64,000 nucleotides of DNA from Puccinia triticina (taxonomy: Eukaryota; Basidiomycota; Pucciniomycetes; Pucciniales; Pucciniaceae): positions 5,766,001 to 5,830,000 of the forward strand of contig NC_070564.1 of NCBI RefSeq assembly GCF_026914185.1, given 5' to 3'. Shown one piece after another: positions 46,969 to 57,715 of the stretch. The notes below the pieces were generated by a model, which was not told where the DNA came from, did not search any database, and saw only the letters and a program-made list of their open reading frames with translations. Position numbers and translations under genes: made by a program. Every line of letters starts with the position of its first letter. The stretch's first letter is position 1.

Positions 46969-47914
46969 AGAGATAGTCATTTGGGACCCGGGTACTGCAC
47001 CGCTTTTTGGCCAATTTCTGCTACCTAGTACCGCACCCGGCATTGCCTGGGAGGTACCACGGGTACCGCGGGTACCACCTGTGATATTTTTTGGTGTGGC
47101 AGAGTCCTGCTGTCCTGCTTTCTCCATCCAGTTTTTTGCCGCCCTTTGCGACAAGCTGGAGGGCGAAAAGACCACTGTTTGCCGGGAGGGACTCCTCCCA
47201 GCAAGCACTGGCTCTCCTCTTTGACCGGAGGAATCCCTCCGGTTGAGGAGGAATACACACCTCTGACTGGAGGAATTGATCCATCCAATTGGAGGCATGT
47301 ACACCTCTTCGACCGGAGGAATGGCTCCGGTCAAAGAGGCAAGTCCACCCAGTGAGCTGGATATGTGTCCATCTTGCCCGGTGGACATCCCTTGCTAAGC
47401 TGGATACATAATATGTATCCAGCTTTCCAAGATGACTCATCCCTCACCAAGATGGATACACAATATCCAGCTTGGCTAGTGAGGTCTCACCGCGAGCTGG
47501 ACACATCCAGTTCCCTTGGAAGATTCCTCTCGGCGAGCTGGATACATATGTATCCAGCTTGGCTAGGGGACTCCTCTCCAGCTCATCAAGAGGTTCTTCG
47601 GCGTACGCAAGCTGGATACAATATATGTATCCAGCTCCGCGGGAGGAGTCCCCTTGGCGAGCTGGATACGCCAAGAGGAATCCTCCCAGCTTACTGGGAG
47701 GCCTTTGCCAAGCTGGATCTACCAAGTCCAGGCTCTCAATCCCCCAGGGGGTGGGAGGTACTTGTAGGCGGTACCCGGGTACCGCACCGCTTTCTGGCCA
47801 AAACCCGGTACCTAGTACCCCACCCGGAACCGCTGCGCGGGTGCGAGGCGGGTGCAAGGGGGTACCCGCCAAGCGGTACTAGGTACCTCCTGCGGGTACC
47901 AAATGACTATCTCT
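46969..47914. mobile_element. GGTACC-type TIR element, 946 bp
   Basis: AGAGATAGTCATTTGGGACC on the left pairs with GGTACCAAATGACTATCTCT on the right. The next 100 bp on each side also pair (ACCGCACCGCTTT(T/C)TGGCC, CCTAGTACC). The interior holds palindromic arrays: GACCGGAGGAAT/CTCCGGT near 47220-47340 and AAGCTGGATACATATGTATCC-like words between 47360 and 47670. No coding capacity or clear duplication was found. The end words resemble AAAGATGATGATTGGG at 42560. Confidence 0.65.
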
Positions 47915-48487
47915 AGTTGGGTTGGAGTTTCAAAATATCAAGACCTGCCCCATGACCCGACCCATCAAAAATGGGGCGGGTTGGGGCAGGCTGGCTCATG
48001 GGCCAGTCTTGAAAGATGATTTCATAAAAATTGCTATTGAGACCTGACCGCCCTCATGGGTTGGGTTGGCAAGGGTCAAATTTTGTCATCATGTACAAGT
48101 TTGATCCTCTGTGATCATGCACATGGGTTATCAGGGTGTTTGGAAGGAAAAAGATAGTTTTTTTTTTTAGATCATACACAATTGCAAATTGCTTTCAATT
48201 TGCCATCAGTATGTTTTTAAGCCTACCCCTATGCTCGCCATCACCGGCCTCCCCCTCGACTATGTTCCGAGGCTCCAGCGGCGAGGACTAGATTCCCCTC
48301 AGGGGTTGAATTTTTTTTTGGTTCCATCCCCGGGGTTCAGGGCATGCCCCGATCAGTCCGGGGTCTGTGCTTCGGGACCAGCCTCATGCCCCGTCCCGAA
48401 CCCCGGGTCCCACCCTTGGCCCACGAATTCCGGCAGCGGGAACCGGGTGGCATCAAGCAGCGCAGACGAAACCAACAGCCGTAGACC
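47915..48487. other. Spacer before the mL60 gene
   Basis: It holds GGGCGGGTTGGGGCAGG-type low-complexity sequence to about 48070, then AT-rich sequence. A CCCGGGGTTC..GAACCCCGGG-like pair (48328-48405) lies just upstream of the gene. The promoter is presumably within this stretch; no TATA box is obvious. Confidence 0.4.
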
Positions 48488-49136
48488 ATGATGCTTCCGA
48501 TCTTCTTCAAAGTCTTGTCTCGACCTTCGGCGACCCAGTTACTATCCCCGAACCCGACAGCTCAGCTGACTCGGGCTGCTTTCCATTCTTCCAACATTGC
48601 CGAGGGCGGACGATTGAGGTCGGTGAATTTTTGACAAGAACCATCACTTGCATTTTCCAATTATTGACTTGAAGAATGGCTTCATTTTTTACAAAGCAAG
48701 ATTCCTTGGCGACTATCGACTACCCGGAAAGCTAACCTCAGGAAACGACTGAGAGAGGTCGATTCGGTTATCCAAGCCGTTAAAGACAGCGGTGTTCAGT
48801 GTGGTGCATTGGTAAGAATCACTCCAAACGAAACTTTCCAGGGCCACTCAATCAGCCAAAATTTACCCTGTCCCGATCACGTTTCTGGATTATAGACAAA
48901 AGCTATGGAGTTGCCTACTGAAGCCGACATGACTCCGAGGGACAAATACTTCGTCTTCTCAGCCCGGTCCAAAGGATACCGGAAAGGCATACACAAAGTG
49001 TAAGATCGTAGCTGCTGGTTTCCTCACTATGTTTTGATCAAGTCCCTGACATTCAAAACGATTCTTGTCTTCGTTCTTCTTACCCAGGCCTCATTTTACC
49101 AAAATCACCCACCGAGTCAACCCGAAGGGGTTCTGA
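48488..49136 (+). CDS. MRPL31: Mitochondrial large-subunit ribosomal protein mL60 (MRPL31)
   Basis: Four exons: 48488-48618, 48697-48811, 48896-48999, 49088-49136. Phases agree and the product is 132 residues, against 131 for yeast Mrpl31. The N-terminus MMLPIFFKVLSRPSATQLL is a plausible mitochondrial targeting peptide. The family core follows: SKIPWRLSTTRKANLRKRLR (yeast [20 protein letters not shown]), REVDSVIQAV, then PRDKYFVFSARSKGYRKGIH and the C-terminus TKITHRVNPKGF. It is a structural protein of the fungal mitoribosome. The first intron uses GTCGGT and an acceptor TTACAAAG. The match of the spliced protein to the KIPWR block picks this acceptor over the earlier GAAG. No single exon exceeds 44 codons. 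Confidence 0.85.
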
Positions 49137-49816
49137 TCTTATAAATCTACTGTTAATCTGTGATATGAAATATAAAATATAAAATACATCCCATGAAAAA
49201 TTTGCAAATTGTGGGGCTCCTATGTGCATGTCATTTGTCGCATACGTGGTTTGCAAGGGGCCTCACTTTTGAAGTTTTTTGTCAATTGCAAACAGTGAGA
49301 TGAATTTCACTATTGATAGCATGTAATAGCAAAATATATCTTTAATAAGATTAGAAATGTAGTAAAATAATATGGCTAACACACTTTATAAAATGACAAT
49401 CTACCATCAATTTTTCTATACTTCATCAATATTTTTTTGTATTAAAGCGCAGGATAAAGATTGGCAAGTTGTACCTGGTAAGTTTTTTTTTTTTGGTGGT
49501 CAATAATGTGAGACCAATTACAATACAATAATATTGTTAGAGATGTTAATAATAACAGTTAAATATATACTAGAGGCCAAGGGGGCTTTGCAGCTGTAAA
49601 TACAGAGTCCTGTTACATTCCCATCCAGGTACAATAGGTCCCAGTCCCAACCTGGCTAGCATAGCACCTCCAAGAACACACCACCCCATGGCATAGGCAT
49701 GATAGGAATATAGATTGCAAATAACCCATTGACATCAAGCCTTCCAGATGACATGAATTCCCACCAAAAAACAAATCTATCTGAAATTGTGAACCTGATA
49801 CTTGAGTCATCTCCCA
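49137..49816. other. AT-rich downstream spacer
   Basis: No feature is recognised apart from T runs near 49430 and 49480. The 3' end of the mL60 transcript should lie in the first 100-200 bp (AATATAAAATATAAAATAC near 49168). Confidence 0.35.
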
Positions 49817-49819
49817 CAA

Positions 49820-51051
49820 CACCAGGAAAAAAAAAAAGTCACTTGATGACAAGTGACATCATGCCAGCTCCAGCGGGCTACCCATCATCTACCCACCATC
49901 TACCCATCATCTACCCACCATCTAACCACTTTCAGAATTTCCACAGGAGATCCTCAGTTTTCAATGGGCACCACTGATCCCCATTTCTGGTCAGCTGATA
50001 CTCAGCTTTAGCTCCAAGCTTATGCTCAGCTTTGTTGCCCAGCTCATGCTCAGCTTTGTTGCCCAGATCAGAACCAGTCCTGGCCCAGCTGCGTTTCAGC
50101 TTTTTTCCACTCATGGCTCATCTTAGACTCATACTAGGACTATCATTGGCCCAGCCAATGCTCAGCTTTGGACCAGTAGTATTGGCTTAGCTGATTTTCA
50201 GCTTTGGATAAATCTCGGCCCAGCCAATGCTCAGATTATGAGTCTGACCACTCCTGTAACAGCTTATGCTCATCTGTGGACCAGCCTTGGCTCAGCTGAT
50301 GCTCAGCTGTGGACCAACCTTGGCTAAGACAATGCTCAGCTGTGGACCAGCCTTGTCTCAGCTGATGCTCAGCTGTGGACCAGCCTTGGCTCAGCTGATG
50401 CTCAGCTGTGGACCAGCCTTGGCTCAGCTGATGCTCAGCTGATGCTCAGCTGATGCTCAGCTGTGGAACAGCCTTGGCTCAGGTGATATTAATCTTTTGA
50501 ATAGTCTTAAAACATCTGATACTCAGCTTTAGAACAGCCTTGGCTCAGCCAATGCTCAGCTTTGTACCAGCATTGGCTCAGCTGATGCTCAGCTTTTGAA
50601 AAGTTTTGGCCCAGCTGGTGTTAATCTTTGGAACAGTATTGTCCCAGCTGATCCTAAGCTCTGCACAAGCCTTTTCCAAGATGATGCTCAGCTTTGGACC
50701 ATTGTTGGCTAAGCTGATGCTCAGATTTGGAATATTCTTGGTCCAGCTGACACTTGAGTTTGTATCAGGCTTGGAATATCCAATGCTCAGCTGTGGCCCA
50801 GGCTCAGCCAATGCTCAGCTTTGGCCCAGGCTCAGTCAATGCCTACTGCTCAGCTTATGATGAGCATCAGCTGTTCCTGGGAAAAAAATTAGGATCAGCT
50901 GACTGTGCCACATTGAGTGCTCTGTTGCAGTCCTGCAAGCTCTAAAAGTGCTGGTGGAGCAGACTTGGAGCAGCGCTGGAGTAGCTCTGGAGCAGAAACC
51001 AAAGCTGCATCATGTCACTTGCCATCAAGTGACTATTTTTTTTTCCTGGTG
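49820..51051. mobile_element. CACCA-ended fold-back element, copy 2 (1.23 kb)
   Basis: The ends CACCAGGAAAAAAAAAAAG and TTTTTTTTTCCTGGTG are followed inward by TCACTTGATGACAAGTGACAT on the left and ATGTCACTTGCCATCAAGTGA on the right. CAA flanks both sides (49817-49819, 51052-51054). The interior (50000-50850) is an irregular array of GATGCTCAGCT(T/G)TGG and ACCAGCCTTGGCTCAGCT words. Ends, length of the inverted repeat and duplication size match copy 1 at 5249-6900, while the interior array differs. Confidence 0.7.
50255..50480. repeat. ~34-bp tandem units GGACCAGCCTTGGCTCAGCTGATGCTCAGCT-like
   Basis: Four to six near-identical units run head to tail in the middle of the fold-back element. 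The 10-bp core CAGCTGATGCT is further repeated three times near 50425-50460. CAGCTG is palindromic. Confidence 0.75.
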
Positions 51052-51141
51052 CAACAACAATTTTTTTTAAAATGAACCCCCATCAACTTATTGCCTAACA
51101 AAATCTTCATTTATTATGTGACTATTTAGGCCATAATAACA

Positions 51142-51321
51142 GGGGGTTTCACAATAAGAATTCTTGCTTAAGTTCCTGTAGCACCAAATTTGGTTACTTG
51201 GGGGTGACATCCTTGCTTAAAATTTAGCCTGAAGTACAAGCCATAAAGCACCCCAAGCAGCATGTAGCAATACTGGCAAGCGCTCCAACTCTTTCCTGGG
51301 TATCCTTATTGTGAAACACCC
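51142..51321. mobile_element. 180-bp MITE with exact 8-bp duplication
   Basis: GGGGGTTTCACAATAAG at the left pairs with CTTATTGTGAAACACCC at the right. TAATAACA flanks both sides exactly (51134-51141, 51322-51329). An 8-bp duplication fits hAT-type or KDZ-type transposition. The end word resembles the GGGGGGTTCACAATAGGA ends of the 40586-41175 elements. Confidence 0.85.
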
Positions 51322-51329
51322 TAATAACA

Positions 51330-52256
51330 TCTATCATTGGACCTCTGAGATGACTCATCCTCTGTGACCTTTTCAAACAAGACAAAACTTGTTGGGTGGT
51401 TCTTTTAAGTTCTCCCTTGAAAGGCTTGCAGTTTTTTCTCCACTGATAGTAACAAAAGCAAGTAATGGTCATAATATCAAAAAACGTAAAACTTTTGTTA
51501 GGGAGCAAGACACTAAAATTGGTCATGCTTCTATCAACATTTCCGCCTAATTAGCACTCAAAAATACAGTTAAAGTGTTCAAAGTTGAAATCATAAACTT
51601 TTCAATACATAAAATCATAAAATTTTCAAATGATGATTTTATATGTACCATTTTAGAAATGTTGCTCTAATATGAGTGTTTGGGTGGTACATATTTTTTT
51701 CAGCTTAGATTTTATGATTTTATGGTGTTATGATTTTATGCAAGTCAACTTTGAACACCCTAAGTGAATGATTTCATGTGAACTGAGAATCTACAGGACT
51801 TTTATAACTATTGTAAGATATCCCATTCAATGTTGAACTGAAGTTGATTATTGGGACCTCAATGAGGATCCCTCCTTCATGAAATTCCTCCAAAAATTTT
51901 CTATTTACCATCCTGGGATGTCAGTCCCGTCCTCTATTGATTACATAAAGAAGGGTTGGGTTTGAAGAAAACAAAGCATGTTGGACTAAAATTGGCTTGT
52001 ATAAAATCCTACACATACAATTTTTGAAAAATTCAAAATCCTTCTTGATGGGGATGAAGACCCCCAAATTGGGCACACCCTGCTCAGCATTATTTTCCCA
52101 TGGGGAGTTCAGTGTATTTTACATGATTTTTACAAAGAAAAGTACCTCAGAACCCCAATGGTGACACACGGGCATGCTTATTTTGGATAGAAGCCTCTCC
52201 TGCACTTCGTGCGTTTGACGGAGAGGCTGCACACGCTCAGAGCTGTTGAGGGGCCA
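51330..52256. other. AT-rich spacer
   Basis: AAAATCATAAAATTTT and ATTTTATGATTTTATGG words between 51590 and 51740 form an imperfect palindrome. No gene is recognised. An AGCCTCTCC...GGAGAGGCT hairpin lies at 52192-52227. Confidence 0.35.
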
Positions 52257-52312
52257 AACTTAACACAAGTCCCTCGGAGCTCGGTGGTGCTTCGCGCCCC
52301 TCCGTCCGGCTC
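52257..52312. repeat. Short hairpin repeat (TTAACACAAGTCCCTC type)
   Basis: AACTTAACACAAGTCCCTC is followed by GGAGC, TCGGTGGTGCTTCGCGCCCC and TCCG. The GCTTCGCG loop word is shared with 9305 and 27165. It lies in the opposite orientation to 9278-9358. Confidence 0.55.
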
Positions 52313-52319
52313 AGGTTGC

Positions 52320-52910
52320 AGGTGGGCTTGGGCGGCCCGCGGGCAGCCCTAGCCCGTCCTGGGTTCGGGGCGGGCCCGGACAGGCCTATATGAAAGAAAA
52401 CACATCAGCGGCCCGGCCCACGGAAGCCCATGTTTGTCCCGGGTTGGGGCCGAACAATCCGGCCGGCCCAAGTTGGCGGGTCCGAGGAGGAAAATGAGGA
52501 TGATTCCTGATTTTGTTTCTCCTACTTGTTTTCTATATGCATTATCATTCTTTGAATACACGGAGCTGTTTTCTCAAAAGATAACTGCTGATGATTTTAA
52601 ATATCATATAATCATTGTTTCAGTACTGAACTCAAGAAAAAGAAGTGCCTCCGGCCCTCCATTGATAAAAATTAAACACCCTTGGGCTCACCCGGCTGCA
52701 TTACTCAGAGCCCGTGGGCCGACGCGAGCCCGACGCGAGCCCAGTCCGAATACTGCTTTCTGGGCCGTGGGCTGGGCAGAGCTTTGGCTCATTTTGACCC
52801 GACCCGGCCCAGCCCGCCTTTCCAAGTGGGCCGGATCCGGTTAGCGATTTCGGGCCCGAGCTCAGCCCACGTCCCTTCGGTACGCGGGGTCGGGCCTCCC
52901 CGACCCTGAT
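52320..52910. repeat. GGGCCGG-rich imperfect inverted repeat
   Basis: The left part (GGCGGCCCGCGGGCAGCCC, GGGGCGGGCCCGGACAGGCC) and right part (GACCCGGCCCAGCCCGCC, TGGGCCGGATCCGG) are GC-rich and roughly complementary around an AT-rich centre. Similar words occur at 54455-54660. It ends at a hairpin word (GAGAGGCTTCGTTAAG) 50 bp before the next gene. Confidence 0.5.
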
Positions 52911-52977
52911 CGAGAGGCTTCGTTAAGCTCGTCGGCAATGATCCTGTAGCAGGTGACGTCACACTTGCTATTTCAAG

Positions 52978-54304
52978 ATGCTCTTGGCCATCCGACGAAG
53001 CGTTTCATGCTTGCCCCACCGTTCACTCACTCATACGAGACGGTACCAATCTAGCCAGACGAGCTTCCAGAACATCATTTATTCGAACCCATCACCAGCA
53101 GTTGGTCTCTTGACTCTCAACAGACCGAAAGCACTCAATGCACTCTCGTCGCCTCTATTCACCGAAATAAACGAGCTTTTGAGCTCAATCAATTCATCCT
53201 CCTCTCCAGTCAGATGTCTCGTCATCACTGGCTCTGAAAAATCATTTGCAGCCGGCGCCGACATCACCGAGATGGCCAACAGGTCCTTGGCCGAGGTTTA
53301 TGATTCTGACTTCCTCAAGTTCTGGTCGGAGAAAATCAGCTCTTTTAGAGTCCCAATCGTGGCTGCCGTGAGTGGTTATGCACTTGGCGGGGGTTGTGAA
53401 CTGGCTATGATGTGAGTCTTGGAGCGGATGCCTTGTTCGGATGTTTTCTCCCTTATCGCTGATATCTCTTTTTTCATTATGATTTTTGTGCATGTAGGTG
53501 TGATATAATTTTAGCTTCGAAAGATGCAAAGTTTGGTCAACCAGAAATTAATGCGAGTAGATAAGATCTATAAGAAACAGAAAAAAGTAAAATACTGCGA
53601 CCCCGCCTGATTTTTGTCCTCCTCATGTTCAATCCAATTCGCCCCCTAATAAAAACTAGTTAGGTGTCATCCCTGGGGCAGGAGGTACTCAAAGACTGGT
53701 CAAAGCGATTGGGAAATCAAAAGCGATGGAATACGTCTTAACTGGAAAAACCTTTAGCTCCCAACAAGCATATGAGTGGGGTTTGATATCTAGGTTTGTC
53801 GAAAAGTGATAAAGAATTGAGTAGAAACTATAAAACAGTGATTAATTTTAAACTGTAAACTGAATCCACTCTCTTTTGCGATTGTTGAATCTGAAGAATC
53901 GTTGATGGAGGCCACGAAGAGCTAATTAAAGAATCGCTAGCTTTGGCAGATTCAATCTCAACCAAACCGAAATTGGCCACCAAGGCAGCGAAGGAAGCTG
54001 TCAATTTAGGTGCTGCTCTTTTTAAAACCCATCCGGCTCTTGTCATTCTGGCTGAAATATTTTTTTCCTCCTCCTTTTCTAGCTTATGAATTACCTCTTA
54101 GCCAGGGATTAGAATTCGAGAAAAGATTGTTTCATTTGTTGTTTGGTACAGTTGAGTTTGATTTACATTTTTCTTCATCTCGCTCTATTATGATCGAAAA
54201 GCTCTCCGAGATGCTGATGGGTTCATCTTTTTATGCAGAACGATCAAAAAGAAGGTATGAAAGCATTTGTTGAAAAACGTAAACCCAAGTTTGAACACTC
54301 TTAG
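52978..54304 (+). CDS. ECHS1: Enoyl-CoA hydratase, mitochondrial (short-chain crotonase)
   Basis: Six exons: 52978-53411, 53498-53552, 53660-53793, 53897-54009, 54083-54150, 54239-54304, giving 289 residues (human ECHS1 has 290). It hydrates trans-2-enoyl-CoA in fatty acid and branched amino acid breakdown. [20 protein letters not shown] is a likely mitochondrial presequence. The oxyanion-hole segment KSFAAGADI and both catalytic glutamates are present: GGGCELAMM (Glu141) and FGQPEIN (Glu161), 20 residues apart as in rat Glu144/Glu164. The C-terminus [16 protein letters not shown] is typical. The second intron is best read as GC-AG (GCGAGT...CTAG), giving [21 protein letters not shown] choice would give EIN-ASVIPG and lose a conserved Gly. 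Confidence 0.95.
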
Positions 54305-54763
54305 ATCTGTGCATCTATAACTTGTTCCAATCAAGAATCAAAAAGCTTGATCAACTTGATGTCAGGGTGTCAATGGGTCGGGCCGACCCGGATCCGACCC
54401 GATACCCGTCGGGTTTTGGGTCGGATTCTGGCACGTTTTGAGTGAAAATTGGACCACTTGAACTAGGATGGCAATCGGGCGGGCTCGGGCCGCCTGCGGG
54501 CAGACCCGAGCCGGGCCGCCTGCGGGCAGACCCGAGCCGGGCCGCAATATTAGTGGGTGGGTCGGGCCGCGTCATTTTTACTGAAATGGCTGCCCAACCT
54601 GAGCCTGTTTATGAGTTGGGTTGCCTGTGGGCCGCCGACGGGCCCCAGCCAGAAAAGATATAATAAAAAAAATCTTGTATTTTGGTAGGGGGAAGGGTTG
54701 ATGCAGTGTTTCTACACCATATGCATCACAGTAATATACAAAGGAGTTGATAAAAAAGAAATA
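54305..54763. repeat. GGGTCGG/GGGCCG low-complexity repeat
   Basis: CGGGCCGCCTGCGGGCAGAC followed by CCGAGC is repeated twice head to tail (54486-54544). Flanking GGGTCGGGCCG and GACCCG words occur. No coding content is supported. Confidence 0.55.
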
Positions 54764-54765
54764 TA

Positions 54766-55916
54766 CCCCACAGGAGCAGGTCAACGTTCTGTTGACACTC
54801 CGTCTTTGCATCCCCCAAACGTTGCTTTCCTCCGCAGGGGGCAACGTTCTGACGCGGTCAGAAATTACCACGAAAATATGGGTTGGCGTGGTTTCAGTTG
54901 TCACAACAGCATCCCGGCGAAGAGGAGCGGGCGCGCCGACGTTGCTGGACCAATGAGGGTTCTGCACCTTTGTTTGCCAATCACTCCGGCAACGTTAGGT
55001 TGACGCCTTTCCCTCTGCGCTCTAGAAGAGCGTCAAGGGATTGAGCCCACAATGTTGGCAAGGGGTCAATCTTGTAGGTGCCAATTGGCAAAAGGAACTG
55101 TCCAGGCTTGAACCCACAGCTGATTCTGCCCACAGGCTTCCTCCCAAGGAGCTTCTTCCCCCTTGTACTACACAACACTAGCTATACCTATCCAGTGGAA
55201 TTGCACCCTCTATACCGAAGTGAACCAGATTGCTTCCACCTTTCCACAAAAAAAACATCAAAGGTAAAAAAGAAGAAAAAAAGAAAAAAAGTCGAAATCA
55301 AGCTGTCTTCTTGAACACTCACTTGGCAAAGCATCTTTGCAGGTGGGCACAGGAAAGCAAAAAAAAAAAAAAATCTGCAACCTGAGCGTTGAGAACCGGT
55401 TGGTCGGACCATCCTGTTCTAGCAACGCCCAAGTTGGGGGACCTTGCTGTCAACGGGAATTTTTGGTTAATGAAAACATCTTTTTGACGTTTTGTCAAGA
55501 TGTCCCAGGAACCCAAGCATCCCATTGATGATCACGTCCTCAAAGCGTTGTTTGAATGCTTGAGCAGGCTGTCCTTGCAACCCAAGTGTCCTATCAATCG
55601 CATGGCTTCAGCAAATGACCTACGGACGCCGGTGAAAGCGTCAGGATAACCCAGGTATCCCGAGAACGGCTGGGTTGAGGCCATTGTCCTCTCAACACCA
55701 AGCCTTCTGTCAAGAGGACTTTGACGTCCTAGCAACCCCAGATGCTGCAACCACCGCAGTCGGCAAGGACGTCAATGAAAAAATGATGTCTAAAAAGTGT
55801 CCTACGGCCAACAAGACAACCTTAACGTTCCATGGCGGTCCTAGCGGTTGCTAGGACATGTGATTCCTGCAACCGTTCTGGGAACGTCCCGAGTTCTCTC
55901 AATCGCTCCTGTGGTG
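54766..55916. mobile_element. TIR element with CCCCACAGGAGC ends, TA flanks
   Basis: CCCCACAGGAGC at the left and GCTCCTGTGGTG at the right are inverted and flanked by TA (54764-54765, 55917-55918). The interior is rich in CAACGTTC/GAACGT and GACGTC-like words and repeats of TCCTAGCAACCC. No transposase is seen. The 12-bp ends and TA flanks resemble element T1. It ends 12 bp from the hAT relic stop. Confidence 0.55.
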
Positions 55917-55928
55917 TAGGGAGTTGAG

Positions 55929-57715
55929 TTACTTTGCTGCAACTTGCTTTGCAGCTAGCTTCCTGGCCTTGATCCAGTCTTGAGTGCAGATTAAAGCCTC
56001 AACGGATTCCTTGTTCAGGCGCATTCAATAGTTTTCAAGGACCCGCCCACCCGTAGAGAATGACAATTCAGATGCAACCAAGGTAGTTGGGATCATGAGA
56101 ATCGTCCTGGCAGCCTGAGAGAGTTACGGGAACCGTGCAGCGTTCAATTTCCACCAGTCAAGCAGATTGAACTCCAACTACTCCAAATCTGGGAGGATGA
56201 GGTTTCTCTCTTTGAGGTACAGGTCTAAATCGGCCATCGGAGCGTTGGGTTGAGAAGATTCCATTGTGCCAGCCATGTATTCATGGAAGGCTGAGAGGTC
56301 TTGATCAATGGTCTTCTTCTTCTGTGAGGTCTCTTGTTGACTGCTGGAGGGGTTGTTGGCGGGTGATGGTGCTAGAACATACAGATTCCACAGCCCCAAA
56401 AATAGGGACTTGACTTGGCCAATGAACTTGTTCACATCTTTGTTGCCAGCCAAGTTCTGCTCAAGGTTGGAGCAAAGGTAGCGCATCTTGTAGTGCGGTT
56501 CAAGGATCAGTCCAATGACAAGTACTGTCTTTGTCGGCTCCCAGTATTTCTTGAACTTCTGCTTCATCAATTCAACCACACTGCTCAGAGTTGGGTTTGC
56601 CAAGGACTTGTTGAGTTGTGCTTCAATAGCTGACATGAAACAATAACCATAGTTGAGTGTTGGATATTGTGTACCAACAACGGTGAAACCATTACAATAC
56701 ATGTATTGTAATGGCCGTTACAGTCAACAGTGGGTCGCTACTTTACAGTTATTGATATTGTAACATTATTGTACCAATTTTTGGTCCCTCTACGCTAACC
56801 GGACCGGTAGCCATGGGGAAATGTGGCACAATATTAATATTGCACCGGGCGGGTGTTTTTTTCCAGGCTGCTACAATATCTATGGGCAGAGCAGCAGATA
56901 TTTATCAATATATTGAGCAATAAAAGGCCATTTCAGGGCTGATTTGGCCTTTCACTGCTTAATAAAGTGTTGCTCTTCTTGATAAGGGCTAATTTGGCCC
57001 TTAGTTGCTTGATAACATGTTAATTTTCTCAATAACATGTTACTTTACTAGTAAAGGCTGTACAAAAAACAGGTCAGTTACGATAACTGTGACGCGGCTA
57101 TCCACGCGCTAGCATTAACAATAACTGTAAAAATGTTATGCGCAGTTTTCTACTTTACTCTACAGCTCCGGTTATCGTAGATTAAAGTAGCAACCCACTG
57201 TTGTTACAGTGCATTGTAATTGGCAAAAAATACATGTATTTTTGGAAATTGTGGCGCATTGCTGTGCCAATGCGCTACCGCTGCAGTGTATTGGGTTTGC
57301 CAATCTTCATTTCTCAGTGAATGGTGCAGTCTTGGCCAAGGGCTACAAATACACAGTAGTGTAGCGGCCGGCCGATGCACTACCGCTGCAATGTAACGGC
57401 AATTTTTTAAGATACACTACTGGACGCTGCAAATAGATTTAGCGCAGCGGTTTCAGCGTTGGTACCACTCTGCAATAATACAGTTGCTGAATGGAGGAAG
57501 GAGAGATCTGATCAGCCTATTGAGGAACTTAGGAAGCAACAAGCAGAGAAACATCACACCTTGGTAAAATGGTTCAAGAAACTGCTCCACAAGCACCAGT
57601 TCCTCCCATTGAACCTTGGTTGGAAATTCCTTGATTTTTTTGTTGATTATTGCAAGTTCCTGGAAGGCTAACATGCATGGCAAGGAAGCCTCAATCTTGA
57701 GGTAAGCCAATGTGG
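55929..57715 (-). pseudogene. hAT (Ac-like) transposase relic, split by an insertion
   Basis: Two minus-strand blocks are colinear. Block 1 (57715-57453) reads LACMLAFQELAI-like sequence: CMLAFQELAIINKKIKEFP and QWEELVLVEQFLEPFYQ. Block 2 (56702-55929) reads YPTLNYGYCFMSAIEAQLNK, EPHYKMRYL, LKERNLILPDLE and the C-terminal dimerisation region with LLDWWKLNAARFP and VASELSFSTGGRVLEN, ending DWIKARKLAAKQ. In-frame stops occur at 56126-56124 and 56027-56025. About 750 bp of non-coding sequence separates the blocks. The N-terminal BED-finger half is missing beyond 57715. It is inactive. Confidence 0.85.
56716..57210. mobile_element. TIR element inside the hAT relic
   Basis: CGTTACAGTCAACAGTGGGT on the left pairs with ACCCACTGTTGTTACAG on the right, and pairing continues through CGCTACTTTA/TAAAGTAGC. 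The interior holds ATAACATGTTA-like palindromes and GATAACTG words. The outer word ACAATACATGTATTGTAATGG and CATTGTAATTGG suggest that it lies in a second, outer repeat (about 56690-57450). Confidence 0.5.

Noticed and set aside
46569..47440. Several 80-183 codon frames on both strands
   Set aside because: They cross the boundary between the FAS1 fragment and the GGTACC element and show no continuous protein family. The FAS1 signal switches frame instead.
53557..53663. GT-AG reading of the second ECHS1 intron
   Set aside because: It keeps length but replaces the conserved Leu-Gly before VIPGAGG by Ala-Ser. The GC-AG reading fits the family better, though RNA evidence is needed.
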